From a bacterium (GTDB lineage Bacteria > Eremiobacterota > Eremiobacteria > Baltobacterales > Baltobacteraceae): 16,487 nt of DNA. Below, one piece after another: positions 1 through 7,641 of the stretch (position 1 is its first letter; each line of letters starts with the position of its first letter). The stretch spans positions 1 to 16,487 of the forward strand of contig JAJXXM010000099.1 in the NCBI GenBank assembly GCA_021781095.1, read 5' to 3'. The position numbers were made by a program, and so were the translations under genes. The notes below the pieces were generated by a model, which saw only the letters and a program-made list of their open reading frames with translations, was not told where the DNA came from and did not search any database.

Positions 1-99
1 GTCGTGAGCGAGGGGCAATCCTCGACGACCGCGCTGCACGGATCGACGGAGAGCGAACAATTCTACGAATCCGCCGTTCAAATCGCCGTCGGCGCGTGA
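1..99 (+). CDS. aceA: Isocitrate lyase, C-terminal fragment (cut by window start)
   Basis: Reading frame 1 from the window edge gives 32 residues ending in TGA at 97-99. The stretch SSTTALHGSTESEQF matches the conserved C-terminal tail of isocitrate lyases (typically S-S-x-T-A-L-T-G-S-T-E-E-x-Q-F). The enzyme cleaves isocitrate to glyoxylate and succinate in the glyoxylate shunt. The next gene is malate synthase, which uses that glyoxylate and overlaps this stop by four bases, so the context strongly supports the call. The catalytic part lies outside the window. The tail carries about ten residues after the usual Q-F end. Confidence 0.85.
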   Translation, partial: VVSEGQSSTTALHGSTESEQFYESAVQIAVGA

Positions 100-1601
100 A
101 CGTCGCAGCACCCGGTTTCGACCTGAAGGTCGACCTCGCCGAGGGATTCGCCGAATTCTTTCTCCCGCTCCATCGGCGTTTCACTCCCGAGCAGCAACGC
201 TTGGTCCGCGCGCGCGCCGAACGGCTCGCGCGCGCCCACGCGGGCGATCTCCCCGATTATCTGCAGCCCTCCGCGGCGACGACGACGAATTGGAAGATCG
301 AACTGCCCGCATGGGTGCGCGACCAGCGCAATCAAATGACCGGCCCCGCCGACGATGCCGAACTCGTCGTGAAGATGATCAACTCCGGCGCGCCGGGGAT
401 CATGCTCGATCTTGAAGATTCGATGGTCAACGAGTGGGAGCACCTCATGCTCGGGCACCGCAACGTCGTCGCCGCTCTACGAGGAACGCTCGCATACGAC
501 GATCGCAAGCGCGGCGGCAGCGTCGGCATCGCACGGCGCGACGCCGTCATTTGGACCCGCGTTCGCCCGCTCCACCTATCGCAAGCCGGCATCGTCGAGA
601 ACGAACTCGCGAGCGCCTCGGTCTTCGACGTCGCGTTGCTCGCGTTCTCGCTCGAGCTCCACGAGCTCCCGCACGGGCTTTTGCTCTACATTCCCAAAAG
701 CGAGTCCGCCGAAGAAGCGATCTTTTGGCGCGACCTTTTCGCTGCGGTTTCGAGCGCGCGCGGCTGGCCCGGGAACGCCATTTCCTGCATGGCGCTCGTC
801 GAAGCCCACTCGCTCGCGTACGAAGTGGAAGAATTTCTCTACAATCTGCGCGATTCGATTCTCGGGCTCAACCTCGGCCGTTGGGATTATATGGCCTCGT
901 TGATCCACTTCAATCTCAACGATCCCCACTGGCTTTTGCCCGACCGCAATACGATTCCGCACGACGTCGCATTTTTCCAAAATCTCCGGACGCTCTTACC
1001 GCAGATCTGCCACCGGCGCGGCGTTCTCGCAATCGGCGGGATGACCGCGCTCTATCCCAGCCGCGAAGATGCCGAACTCAACGCTCGCGCGCTCGACGCA
1101 CTCGAGCGCGATAAACGCAACGAAGCGAGCTGCGGAATGGACGGCGCGTGGACGGGGCACCCCGACCAGAACGCGATCGCCGTCGCACAATTCCCCGAGC
1201 CGAATCAACTCTCGTTCGTGACCCCGGGCGCCGATCTCCACCCGGATCTCCGCCCCGCACCGATCGGCGTCGGCGCGACGACAATCGAGGGCACGCGCGC
1301 GGCGATTCGCACCGTCATTCGGTACCGCAAGGGCGTGCTCGACGGACGCGGCGCGAGTTTGATCGACGGATACATGGAAGATCTCGCGACCGATCGCATC
1401 TATCGGTTGATGATCGCGCAACGGCTGCGCTTTCCGGGAACCTATACGCCGCGCTCGCTCGCCGATGCGTTCGACGAAGAGCTCGATGTCATTCTCGCGG
1501 CGCTTCCCCCGCAGAGTTCTCGCGAGGAGATCGCCCGGTATCGTCGCGCGCGGCTCCTCGCCGAGCAAATGATCCTGACGGGCGCCTTCGACCCCCGCTA
1601 G
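96..1601 (+). CDS. aceB: Malate synthase (A type)
   Basis: A 501-residue protein that condenses glyoxylate with acetyl-CoA to malate, the second step of the glyoxylate bypass in the cytoplasm. The malate synthase signature is clear: LRDSILGLNLGRWDY at residues 251-265 (family pattern H-x2-G-L-N-x-G-R-W-D-Y). Other family blocks are NWKIELPAWVRDQRNQMTG (about 65-83), the acidic LDLEDSM block (104-110) and the C-terminal GMDGAWTGHPDQ block (347-358). The length is close to E. coli AceB (about 530). The start is GTG at 96; its GTGA overlaps the TGA of the upstream isocitrate lyase, which implies translational coupling in an aceA-aceB operon. There is no sign of damage. Glyoxylate-shunt genes indicate growth on acetate, fatty acids or other C2 units. 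Confidence 0.96.
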   Translation: MNVAAPGFDLKVDLAEGFAEFFLPLHRRFTPEQQRLVRARAERLARAHAGDLPDYLQPSAATTTNWKIELPAWVRDQRNQMTGPADDAELVVKMINSGAPGIMLDLEDSMVNEWEHLMLGHRNVVAALRGTLAYDDRKRGGSVGIARRDAVIWTRVRPLHLSQAGIVENELASASVFDVALLAFSLELHELPHGLLLYIPKSESAEEAIFWRDLFAAVSSARGWPGNAISCMALVEAHSLAYEVEEFLYNLRDSILGLNLGRWDYMASLIHFNLNDPHWLLPDRNTIPHDVAFFQNLRTLLPQICHRRGVLAIGGMTALYPSREDAELNARALDALERDKRNEASCGMDGAWTGHPDQNAIAVAQFPEPNQLSFVTPGADLHPDLRPAPIGVGATTIEGTRAAIRTVIRYRKGVLDGRGASLIDGYMEDLATDRIYRLMIAQRLRFPGTYTPRSLADAFDEELDVILAALPPQSSREEIARYRRARLLAEQMILTGAFDPR

Positions 1602-1611
1602 CACGCACGGG

Positions 1612-1649
1612 CCCGGGAGAGGAATGAAACTTCTCCCGGCGCTCCCGGG
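1612..1649 (+). terminator. GC-rich hairpin(s) after malate synthase
   Basis: The gap between malate synthase and the glycosyltransferase holds CCGGGAGA at 1613-1620, pairing perfectly with TCTCCCGG at 1632-1639 (11-nt loop). The overlapping CCCGGGAG at 1612-1619 also pairs with CTCCCGGG at 1642-1649. The two pairings exclude each other because they share the 5' arm. No T-run follows, so this is not a classic intrinsic terminator. It could be a Rho-independent-like end, an mRNA-stabilising 3' structure or an attenuator. Confidence 0.4.
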
Positions 1650-1660
1650 TAGCCGAGAAG

Positions 1661-3166
1661 ATGAACGACCGCAGCCTTCGCTGGGCCTGGGTTGCCGCAG
1701 GCTTCACGTTCGTCTTCCACCTTCTTGCGAACCCGCACTACGGGTTCTTCCGCGACGAGCTCTATTTCATCATCTGCGGGCGCCATCCGAGTTGGGGATA
1801 CGTCGACCAGCCGCCGCTCGTTCCGCTGGTCGCCGCGGCCTCACAGCTCTTCGGCATCTCGCTCGCGGCGCTTCGTGCGACGGCCGCCCTCTGCGCGGCG
1901 GGTTCGGTTTTCGTCGTCGTACGGATCGTGACGCATCTCGGCGGCGGGCGTTTTGCCGCGAGCTTCGCCGCGCTCGCCGTCGCACTAACGCCGGTGCTCG
2001 CGGTGTTCGGCACGCAGGTCGGCCCGGATATGGTCGGGCTCTGGCTCTGGCCGCTCGCAGCGCTCTATCTGCTGCGCATCGTCGACGGTGCGTCACCGCG
2101 CCTCTGGCTTGCGGTCGGTACGACGCTCGGCGTGTCGTTCGAAGGAAAATACAGCGTTGTCTTTTTTGCCGTCGCACTCGCGATCGGCTTGGCGCTCACG
2201 AAAGAGCGGCGCATTTTCGCTACGCCGTATTTTTGGTACGGCGCGCTCATCGGCGTGGCAATCGCGCTGCCGAACGTCCTATGGCAGATCGCGCACGACC
2301 TACCGATGCTCTCCGTTCTCAAGGCCGGAGCGAGCGGCAAGAACGTCGTGTTGTCGCCGCTTTCCTATATCGTGCAACAACTACTTCTCACGAATCCTTT
2401 CCTCGCATGGATCTGGATCGTCGGAATCGTATCCGCGTTGCGCGCGCCGACGCTCCGTTGGCTCGGCTTTGCCGCCCTCGCGATGCTCGCCGAAATGATC
2501 GTACTCCACGGGAAAAATTATTATCCCGCCGACATGTATTCGATATACATCGCTTTGGGCGCGCTCGCCGTCGCACGAGCGCTCGCCGTTCGCTGGGGGC
2601 GCGTCGCGCTCGTCGCGCTCACGCCGTTCCTTGCCGCGTGGATGCTACCGGCGGCGATGCCGATTCTTCCGACGCCGCAAATCCTCGCATACACGGCGTT
2701 CCTGCGACACGCGCTTCACCTCTCGGTGGCCTCCGAAAACCACAAAATCGCTCGGCTCGGACAGGATTTCGCCGATATGCACGGCTGGCCTCGGCTCGCC
2801 GCCACCGTTGCGACCGTCTATGCGGACCTGCCGCCCGGCGAACGCGTGGGAGCGGCGATCTTCACCGACAATTACGGCGAGGCATCGGCGATCGAATTTT
2901 TCAACTCGTCGCACGCGCTGCCGCCGGTGCTCTCCGGGCACAATCAGTATTGGCTCTGGGGTACGCACGGCGCGAGCGGGGCGACGCTCATTGCCGTCGG
3001 AAGCCGCTGTCCCGGCGGCGCGCATTTTTATAAACGCCGACGCATCGTCACGCGCTTCTCTAATCCATTGGGAATGCCGTATGAAGACGATCTTCCCATA
3101 CGGCTCTGCCGCAGCCCGCGCGGAACGCTCGGTGAGATTTGGCCGACCGTTCGCCACTATAATTAA
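1661..3166 (+). CDS. Membrane glycosyltransferase, GT39/PMT_2 (ArnT-like) family
   Basis: A 501-residue polytopic membrane protein. Near the N-terminus it has RDELYF (31-36) followed by GYVDQPPLVPL (46-56). This acidic D-E pair and the Y-x-D-x-P-P-L motif in the first extracytoplasmic loop are typical of PMT_2/ArnT-like enzymes, which transfer sugars from polyprenyl-phosphate donors to lipids, cell-wall polymers or proteins. Many hydrophobic segments fill residues 5-340. A soluble C-terminal part (about 360-501) contains DNYGEASAIEFFN. Acceptor and sugar cannot be told from sequence. The ATG at 1661 is preceded only by a weak purine stretch (GAGAAG). It lies 59 bp after malate synthase, separated by a hairpin, so operon membership is uncertain. 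Confidence 0.85.
   Translation: MNDRSLRWAWVAAGFTFVFHLLANPHYGFFRDELYFIICGRHPSWGYVDQPPLVPLVAAASQLFGISLAALRATAALCAAGSVFVVVRIVTHLGGGRFAASFAALAVALTPVLAVFGTQVGPDMVGLWLWPLAALYLLRIVDGASPRLWLAVGTTLGVSFEGKYSVVFFAVALAIGLALTKERRIFATPYFWYGALIGVAIALPNVLWQIAHDLPMLSVLKAGASGKNVVLSPLSYIVQQLLLTNPFLAWIWIVGIVSALRAPTLRWLGFAALAMLAEMIVLHGKNYYPADMYSIYIALGALAVARALAVRWGRVALVALTPFLAAWMLPAAMPILPTPQILAYTAFLRHALHLSVASENHKIARLGQDFADMHGWPRLAATVATVYADLPPGERVGAAIFTDNYGEASAIEFFNSSHALPPVLSGHNQYWLWGTHGASGATLIAVGSRCPGGAHFYKRRRIVTRFSNPLGMPYEDDLPIRLCRSPRGTLGEIWPTVRHYN
3158..3163 (+). promoter_or_regulatory. Consensus -10 box, possible promoter of the cytochrome c gene
   Basis: A perfect TATAAT occurs in the last codons of the glycosyltransferase gene, in an otherwise GC-rich region, and an AT-rich stretch follows. 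No good TTGACA-like -35 lies at 16-18 bp; a TTGGCC sits only 13 bp upstream. If used, transcription would start about 80 nt before the cytochrome gene. Inference only. Confidence 0.35.
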
Positions 3167-3247
3167 TACGCATCGATCGCGCGACCGGCAGGCAATTCGT
3201 CGCACCGGCGCGTAGGGGTACCGAGCGTCAAGGAGCGCCGATAGAAT

Positions 3248-3745
3248 ATGAGTTCACTCCGAAAAATCGGTTTCGTTGCGGCGGGCTTGCTGTTCGCCCT
3301 CTCCGCATGCTCGAAGAACACGAGTAGTTCCTCATCCACTGCAAGCAGCGCGCCGCAAAGTTCGGCCGCCGCCTCTCCAGCCGGCAGTCCAATGGCGGCG
3401 ACGAGCGCGGCACCCGCAGCGGCAAATACCGCCGGGGCCTCGGTCTATAACACCAATTGCGCGAGTTGCCACCAGGCGACCGGCGAAGGCGTCGCCGGAG
3501 CGTTCCCGCCGCTCGCGGGCAATCCCACCGTGACGGGCCCCAAAGCGAAGGTCATTCACATCGTCAAATACGGCCTTCAGGGCGCGATCGTCGTGAAGGG
3601 CAAGAGCTACAACGGCATGATGCCGCCGTGGGGAACCACGCTTTCGAATGCGGATATCGCCGCGGTCGTTTCGTACGTTCGGTCGTCGTGGGGGAACGCG
3701 GCGAGCCCGGTTACGGTCGCCGATGTGAAAGCGGTCGCCAAGTAA
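3248..3745 (+). CDS. Lipoprotein class I c-type cytochrome
   Basis: A 165-residue exported electron carrier. The N-terminus has a basic start, a hydrophobic stretch and the lipobox LSAC (Cys21), so it is probably lipid-anchored in the periplasm. Residues 22-64 form a low-complexity Ser/Ala/Pro linker. A single heme-binding CASCH sits at 71-75, followed by a typical GxxxFPPLAGNP block (81-92). The likely axial methionine lies in YNGMMPPWG (Met125 favoured, Met124 possible). The final helix (ADIAAVVSYVRSSWG, 135-149) is typical of small cytochrome c domains. Such tethered monoheme cytochromes shuttle electrons to terminal oxidases or nitrogen-oxide reductases, but no oxidase gene is in the window. 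AAGGAG at 3230-3235 is a ribosome site with a longish 12-nt spacer. The stop lies 3 bp from the convergent next gene. Confidence 0.93.
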   Translation: MSSLRKIGFVAAGLLFALSACSKNTSSSSSTASSAPQSSAAASPAGSPMAATSAAPAAANTAGASVYNTNCASCHQATGEGVAGAFPPLAGNPTVTGPKAKVIHIVKYGLQGAIVVKGKSYNGMMPPWGTTLSNADIAAVVSYVRSSWGNAASPVTVADVKAVAK

Positions 3746-3748
3746 GAT

Positions 3749-4225
3749 CTACTGCGCGGTGCAGGTGTCACCGCCGTGCGGCACGAGCGTGCCGCGGTCG
3801 AACGATGCGAAGGTGCGTTGAACGTGCCTCGCATCGCTACGTTTCCAGGTAATGCGGCCCGATAACGGCGCGCTTCCACGCGGCGCGGCGTAGGGATAGA
3901 ACGGGCCGCTCCAGGTCCAGGTACCGTCGCTCGCGCGCGTGCCGTGCATATTCGCATAGCTGCCGCCGCCGTGAAAATCGCGATAGACCCAGATCCCTCG
4001 CGACGGAATATAGCCGACGAAAGCGCTTCCGCTGGGGAGGCCATTGGGGCGAATCCCCCAATCCACGCGGACCCAGCGGCTACCCGAAACGCGCCCGATC
4101 CGCCAGAGCGAGGGTGTTTCGCCCTTCGCGCTGCAGCGCCACGATCCGGCGAAATCGGTGAGAAAGGCATTCGAGGATTTTGCCGGGGCGGCGACCGCCG
4201 CCACCAGCGCGAGCGATGCAAGCAT
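3749..4225 (-). CDS. Small secreted protein of unknown family
   Basis: A 158-residue protein with a short hydrophobic N-terminus (LASLALVAAVAAPA) that looks like a signal peptide, although the n-region lacks a positive charge. The mature part is rich in aromatic and glycine residues: FAGSWRC, RWVRVDWGI, GIWVYRDFHGGGSY, GTWTWSGPFYPY, SGRITWKR. It ends in a Cys that could pair with Cys31. Alternating beta-like strands with repeated G-x-W motifs suggest a small beta-barrel or lipocalin-like sandwich, but I do not recognise the family. An in-frame stop within the neighbouring repeat element blocks a longer start, so ATG at 4225 is the only ATG start. The repeat element begins 36 bp upstream and therefore occupies its promoter or leader region. 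Confidence 0.65.
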   Translation of the reverse strand: MLASLALVAAVAAPAKSSNAFLTDFAGSWRCSAKGETPSLWRIGRVSGSRWVRVDWGIRPNGLPSGSAFVGYIPSRGIWVYRDFHGGGSYANMHGTRASDGTWTWSGPFYPYAAPRGSAPLSGRITWKRSDARHVQRTFASFDRGTLVPHGGDTCTAQ

Positions 4226-4257
4226 GCACGGGCCCTTCGCCCCGCAATGGGGAGCTC

Positions 4258-4261
4258 CTAG
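4258..4261. repeat. CTAG flank, left target-site duplication of copy 1
   Basis: CTAG abuts the left terminal inverted repeat. The right flank is CTAA at 4436-4439. A 4-bp YTAR-type duplication is known for some IS5-family elements, so a related transposase may have mobilised the element in trans. That link is inference. Confidence 0.55.
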
Positions 4262-4435
4262 GAGCCTGTCGGAGTATTGCCCATGCGTTCAATGCGAGCC
4301 ATTTTGGCCGAGTTCGAGGAGCGAGGAGCGCGGAATAACAGCGTCATTGAAGCGACGAGCGACGATAAAATCGGCCACAATGGCCGCACCCGTAGGCCCA
4401 TGGTTGAATGCGCGGGCAATACTCCGACAGGCTTC
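4262..4435 (+). mobile_element. MITE-like palindromic element, copy 1
   Basis: A 174-bp non-coding element. Its left end, GAGCCTGTCGGAGTATTGCC, is matched by the inverted right end, GGCAATACTCCGACAGGC. Pairing continues inward with wobble pairs through the GCGTTCAA region and again at GCCATTTTGGCCGA against TCGGCCACAATGGC. It therefore folds into a long hairpin with a 15-nt asymmetric loop and a central single-stranded part. It is flanked by CTAG (4258-4261) and CTAA (4436-4439), likely a target duplication with one change. The right terminus has an extra T relative to the second copy. No transposase is encoded. Small ORFs crossing it are artefacts of the repeat. The size, terminal repeats and short duplication fit a MITE; a REP-like regulatory or terminator element is the alternative. 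Confidence 0.8.
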
Positions 4436-5206
4436 CTAATGACCGAACGAACGCGCGATGCCGATGAACGGGATCACGAACGCGTTACGGTCGGCGAGCT
4501 CGTGGTATGGGAAATACATCGAGAGGTTGATATATCGCAGACCGTAGGTCAGCGAATACCGCTTGTTGCTCACCCGATTTTCAATCGAGGCGTCGACCTG
4601 CGACCCGGCCTCGGGCGTCGCGCGGAGAATTCCTTCGTCGCCGTCGGCGTCGTTCGTCGGTTCGTACTCGACGAGACTCGCCGAGAGGTGCGGGTTCACG
4701 GCGAGATCGGCGTTCCAGCGCGAGTGCGCGGTCGCGTAAAACTCGCGTCGGATTTCGAAGCGAGCGCCGACAACGCGCGAGGCCTCGGCATACGGTTCTC
4801 CAAACGGAATGTTTTGGTCGTAGATCGAGGCCTGATTGTAGATGGTCTCGCCGATTCCGAGCGAGGTCGCCGAATTGAGGCGATAGCGAACGACGGCGTT
4901 GAGATTGGATAGGCGCACGCTCGTCGGGCCCGGATTAAATCCACTGGTCGCGACGATCGCCCTCGATCCGAGCGAGCTCGTTGCTTCGGCCGAGAATGCC
5001 CAGCGCTTTTCGGAGGTCGTTATTTCGAGCATGGGAACCACCTGCGCGGCGACGGTCGACGTGCTGCCGGTCTCGGTATGAATCCCGTTGACCAAGAGCG
5101 CGCGCACCTCGACGCGCGTCGTCGCCGCGCGTGCGGGCGCGGCGAACGCGAATGCGGACACGGATACAAAGAAAAACAGCGCGCTGCATCGGAGGAGCGT
5201 TTTCAC
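4436..5206 (-). CDS. Putative outer-membrane beta-barrel protein
   Basis: A 256-residue protein with a good signal peptide (MKTLLRCSALFFFVSVSAFAFAAPARA, cleavage likely after ARA). The mature region shows alternating hydrophobic and polar strands (STVAAQVVPMLEITT, LNAVVRYRLNSATSLGIGETIY, KRYSLTYGLRYINLSMYFPY) and ends VIPFIGIARSFGH. This pattern is typical of small outer-membrane barrels, though the extreme C-terminus ends GH rather than in an aromatic residue. No specific family or substrate is recognised. The start is GTG at 5206 with AAAGG nearby on the coding strand. The TAG stop (4436-4438) lies within the CTAA flank of the adjacent repeat element. It follows the DNA glycosylase gene by 51 bp on the same strand and may be co-transcribed with it. 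Confidence 0.7.
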   Translation of the reverse strand: MKTLLRCSALFFFVSVSAFAFAAPARAATTRVEVRALLVNGIHTETGSTSTVAAQVVPMLEITTSEKRWAFSAEATSSLGSRAIVATSGFNPGPTSVRLSNLNAVVRYRLNSATSLGIGETIYNQASIYDQNIPFGEPYAEASRVVGARFEIRREFYATAHSRWNADLAVNPHLSASLVEYEPTNDADGDEGILRATPEAGSQVDASIENRVSNKRYSLTYGLRYINLSMYFPYHELADRNAFVIPFIGIARSFGH

Positions 5207-5257
5207 GGGGGAACCTTTCGTAGAAGTGCGGTAGTCCGGGCGCTGTTGTACGCCGAC

Positions 5258-5842
5258 CTAGGCGTTCCTCTTGGCGCCCCCGGCTCGCGCACGGAAGCAT
5301 TCGGCGCTGTGATCGTCGACGACCCCGACCGCTTGAAGATACGAATACACGATCGTCGGGCCGACGAAGCGGAAGCCCCGCGCGCGGAGCTCCTTGCTGA
5401 TGCGCTCGGCGAGTTCGGTGCTCGCCGGGAGTTTTTCGCCGCGTGCGCGCCGGGTCACCACGGGGGAGCCGCCGACGAATCCCCAGAGCCAGCGTGCGAA
5501 GCTGCCGTGCTCGCGCGCGAGATCGAGAAACGACCGCGCGTTCCCAACGCTCGACGTGATTTTCGAGCGGTTGCGCACCAATCCGGCATCCTCCATCATC
5601 GCGTCGATCTGCCGCGCGCCGAAGCGCGCGACGACAGCGGGATCGAAATTTTTATATCGACGACGATAACCTTCTCGCTTCCGCAGAATCGTCTCCCAAC
5701 TCAAGCCAGCCTGCGCGCCCTCCAACACCAACATCTCAAAAAGATGACGGTCGTCGTGCGACGGGACGCCCCACTCGTCATCGTGATAGGGAATCGATAG
5801 GTCGCTCGTCGCCCAAGCGCACCGAACGATCGTTCCGCTCAC
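5258..5842 (-). CDS. tag: DNA-3-methyladenine glycosylase I
   Basis: A 194-residue base-excision repair enzyme that removes N3-methyladenine from alkylated DNA. Family features are clear: the zinc ligands of E. coli Tag (Cys4, His17, His175, Cys179) correspond to Cys8, His20, His178 and Cys182. YHDDEWGVP spans 19-27, and LEGAQAGLSW (40-49) carries the base-pocket Glu41 and Trp49. The length matches the family (about 190). The start is GTG at 5842, whose GTGA overlaps the stop of the upstream hydrolase. A longer frame to 5998 adds only basic out-of-family residues inside the hydrolase gene and is rejected. The gene is coupled to the two hydrolases. Confidence 0.95.
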   Translation of the reverse strand: MSGTIVRCAWATSDLSIPYHDDEWGVPSHDDRHLFEMLVLEGAQAGLSWETILRKREGYRRRYKNFDPAVVARFGARQIDAMMEDAGLVRNRSKITSSVGNARSFLDLAREHGSFARWLWGFVGGSPVVTRRARGEKLPASTELAERISKELRARGFRFVGPTIVYSYLQAVGVVDDHSAECFRARAGGAKRNA

Positions 5843-6717
5843 GGCGCCGCACCGCCGAGATAGTCGTCGAAGATCGAGAGCAGCGCGGGGTAGCTCCGAT
5901 CGATGCGCGCGCGCGGAGAATCGGGATCGAAGGGATCGTGATTGAGCGGATCGATGACCAACTCTTCGTAGCTCGCATCGGCACCGCGTTCGCGCCACCG
6001 CTCGACGAGCCGCTGCGTTGCAAGATTATTGACCGCCGGATCGCGAGCGACCGCGACCGCGCGAATTTTTCGGGCGAGCGGTGCGGAACGTCGTGCCGCG
6101 CGAAGCGTGGCGTCGGCGATGCGCATGACCGCGGCGACCGCACGCGTCGGAAAGCGTGGATACGCTGCAGCGGGGCGGAAGCGTTCGCGTAATTCCGGAT
6201 CCCACCAGATATGGACGTTCGGAATGATGCGGGCGCCGAGCATGATTGCTCGACTCACCGGGCGCGAAAAACGGAGAACGGCGAAGCCCGGGCAGACCGG
6301 GACGGCGAGCGCGATACCGGTACGAAACTGCGCGCCGTAGGCGGCGAGCGTACCGCCGGTGGAATGCCCCAGAACGGCCGTTCGCTCCCCCAGCAACCCG
6401 GCGATTTCGAGTGCCGCATCGAGCGTCGCGACGAGCTCCGTGCTGCGCAATCGCGCGAGCTTTTTGGTGAGCCGATCGCTCTCGCCGTGGTGCGGCAAAC
6501 GCACCGCGATCACGTTCGCTCCCCGCGCGTGCAGCGCCGGACCGAAGGCTGCAAACTGCGCCGGGTTATTCGTCAGTCCGTGAAGGAGCACGACACAGAG
6601 CGGTCGCCGTTCGCCGTGCAACCACGCGTGGGTGCGAGCGATCGGTAGAATCTCGGGGCCGTCGAGCGCCTGCAATCGCGCGAGCGCGACGAGTCCCTCT
6701 TGAAAAACATCGCTCAT
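5839..6717 (-). CDS. Alpha/beta hydrolase (second of a tandem pair)
   Basis: A 292-residue cytoplasmic serine hydrolase. The oxyanion strand is VVLLHGLTNN (42-51), the nucleophile elbow GHSTG (117-121, Ser119), the likely acid Asp226 in VARDPAVNN, and the likely base His260 in PLNHDPF. The LIP/monoacylglycerol-lipase style lid region contains NVHIWWDPELRER (167-179). It resembles carboxylesterase/monoacylglycerol lipase-type hydrolases; the substrate is unknown. The start is ATG at 6717, which overlaps the stop of the upstream paralogue (ATGA). A longer frame starting at 6858 is a shadow of that paralogue. Its own stop overlaps tag. It shares the WWDP, YPR and VNN segments with its neighbour, pointing to tandem duplication. 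Confidence 0.88.
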   Translation of the reverse strand: MSDVFQEGLVALARLQALDGPEILPIARTHAWLHGERRPLCVVLLHGLTNNPAQFAAFGPALHARGANVIAVRLPHHGESDRLTKKLARLRSTELVATLDAALEIAGLLGERTAVLGHSTGGTLAAYGAQFRTGIALAVPVCPGFAVLRFSRPVSRAIMLGARIIPNVHIWWDPELRERFRPAAAYPRFPTRAVAAVMRIADATLRAARRSAPLARKIRAVAVARDPAVNNLATQRLVERWRERGADASYEELVIDPLNHDPFDPDSPRARIDRSYPALLSIFDDYLGGAAP

Positions 6718-7613
6718 CGATCGGCGACGATCTGCAACAGCTGCGGGAAGACGCGGTCGGCAATTTCGGGATGCCGCTCCGGCTCGACGATATCGTGGGA
6801 GATCGGGAGGCCGCGCAATCGTTCGTTGCGAACGCCGCTCGCACCCGAGGCGCTCCACGCCGAGAGCAAACGCCGAATCGCACGGTTGTTCACCGCCGCT
6901 TCGCGGTCGTTGGTTACCGCAACGATATCTCGCGTCCGCGGCGGCGATTCGCGAGCGTCGGCGAGCAACGCACTCGCCAGTCCGTACGCGCGCGCGACGG
7001 CGTGCGTGCTATAACGCGGATATCCGTGCGCGGGCATCTGTCGCTCGCGCGCGATCGGATCCCACCACGCAAAAACGTTCGGCAGGCGCAGCATCGCGCG
7101 CGTCACCAGCGGCGCGATGCGATTGGGCAACCATGCAAAACCGAGAAATGGTGCGATCGCCGCCGCACGTTCGAGCTCCTCATCGTGCGCGAGCCGGAGC
7201 GCGAGCGTACCGCCGAGCGAGAATCCGGCGACGGTGACGAGCGGGGCGAGCTCGCGCGCCGCTCGTAATGCGAGCGCCGTTCGCTCCTGCAACTCGGCGG
7301 CATCGAGCTCGGCGAGCGCGCTCGTGAGACGGTCGCTGCGGCCATGGCGGGGCAATCGCGGTACGACCACCGCAAAACCGCGTTCGGCGAGGCTCCGTGC
7401 GAAGCGTTCCATCTGTCCGGGGCTCGCGGTAAGGCCGTGGAGGAGCAGCGCCGCGCGCCCGTTCGGCCGCTCCGGGAGCAGAAAAAAGCTCCGCGAACGT
7501 TCGCCGATCGACGGACCGTCGAGCTGCAGCAAATGTCGCAGTGTCGGGGCCGCTTCGAGGGCACGCTCTCGAGCGGTTGGGGCGGAGGTCGAGGAGGGCG
7601 GCACAGCGAGCAT
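6714..7613 (-). CDS. Alpha/beta hydrolase (first of a tandem pair)
   Basis: A 299-residue serine hydrolase. It has ALLLHGLTASPGQM (55-68), the nucleophile elbow GFSLG (130-134, Ser132), the probable acid Asp236 in VTNDREAAVNN, and the probable base His273 in PISHDIV. NVFAWWDPIARER (179-191) and HGYPRYSTHAV (196-206) are shared with the downstream paralogue. An esterase or lipase acting on acyl esters is likely, with substrate unknown. The start is ATG at 7611-7613, preceded on the coding strand by AGGAG six bases away, so this is the head of the minus-strand operon hydrolase-hydrolase-tag. Residues 1-25 before the catalytic domain look unstructured. Confidence 0.88.
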   Translation of the reverse strand: MLAVPPSSTSAPTARERALEAAPTLRHLLQLDGPSIGERSRSFFLLPERPNGRAALLLHGLTASPGQMERFARSLAERGFAVVVPRLPRHGRSDRLTSALAELDAAELQERTALALRAARELAPLVTVAGFSLGGTLALRLAHDEELERAAAIAPFLGFAWLPNRIAPLVTRAMLRLPNVFAWWDPIARERQMPAHGYPRYSTHAVARAYGLASALLADARESPPRTRDIVAVTNDREAAVNNRAIRRLLSAWSASGASGVRNERLRGLPISHDIVEPERHPEIADRVFPQLLQIVADR

Positions 7614-7619
7614 CCTTAA

Positions 7620-7624
7620 CTCCT
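7620..7624 (-). promoter_or_regulatory. Ribosome binding site of the first hydrolase gene
   Basis: On the minus strand AGGAG lies six bases before the ATG at 7613. It supports that start and marks the head of the hydrolase-tag transcription unit. Confidence 0.7.
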
Positions 7625-7641
7625 ACGAGCAAGTGTTCCTC

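Noticed and set aside
996..1604. Long antisense frame inside malate synthase
   Set aside because: Typical GC-rich shadow of a clearly conserved gene, with no independent motif.
4277..4912. Long plus-strand frame beginning in the first repeat element
   Set aside because: It is opposite a minus-strand gene with a signal peptide and barrel-like pattern, and it begins inside the mobile element; its composition is that of an antisense shadow.
6718..6858. N-terminal extension of the second hydrolase
   Set aside because: The added 47 basic residues are a shadow of the upstream paralogue; the ATGA overlap at 6714-6717 gives a natural start.
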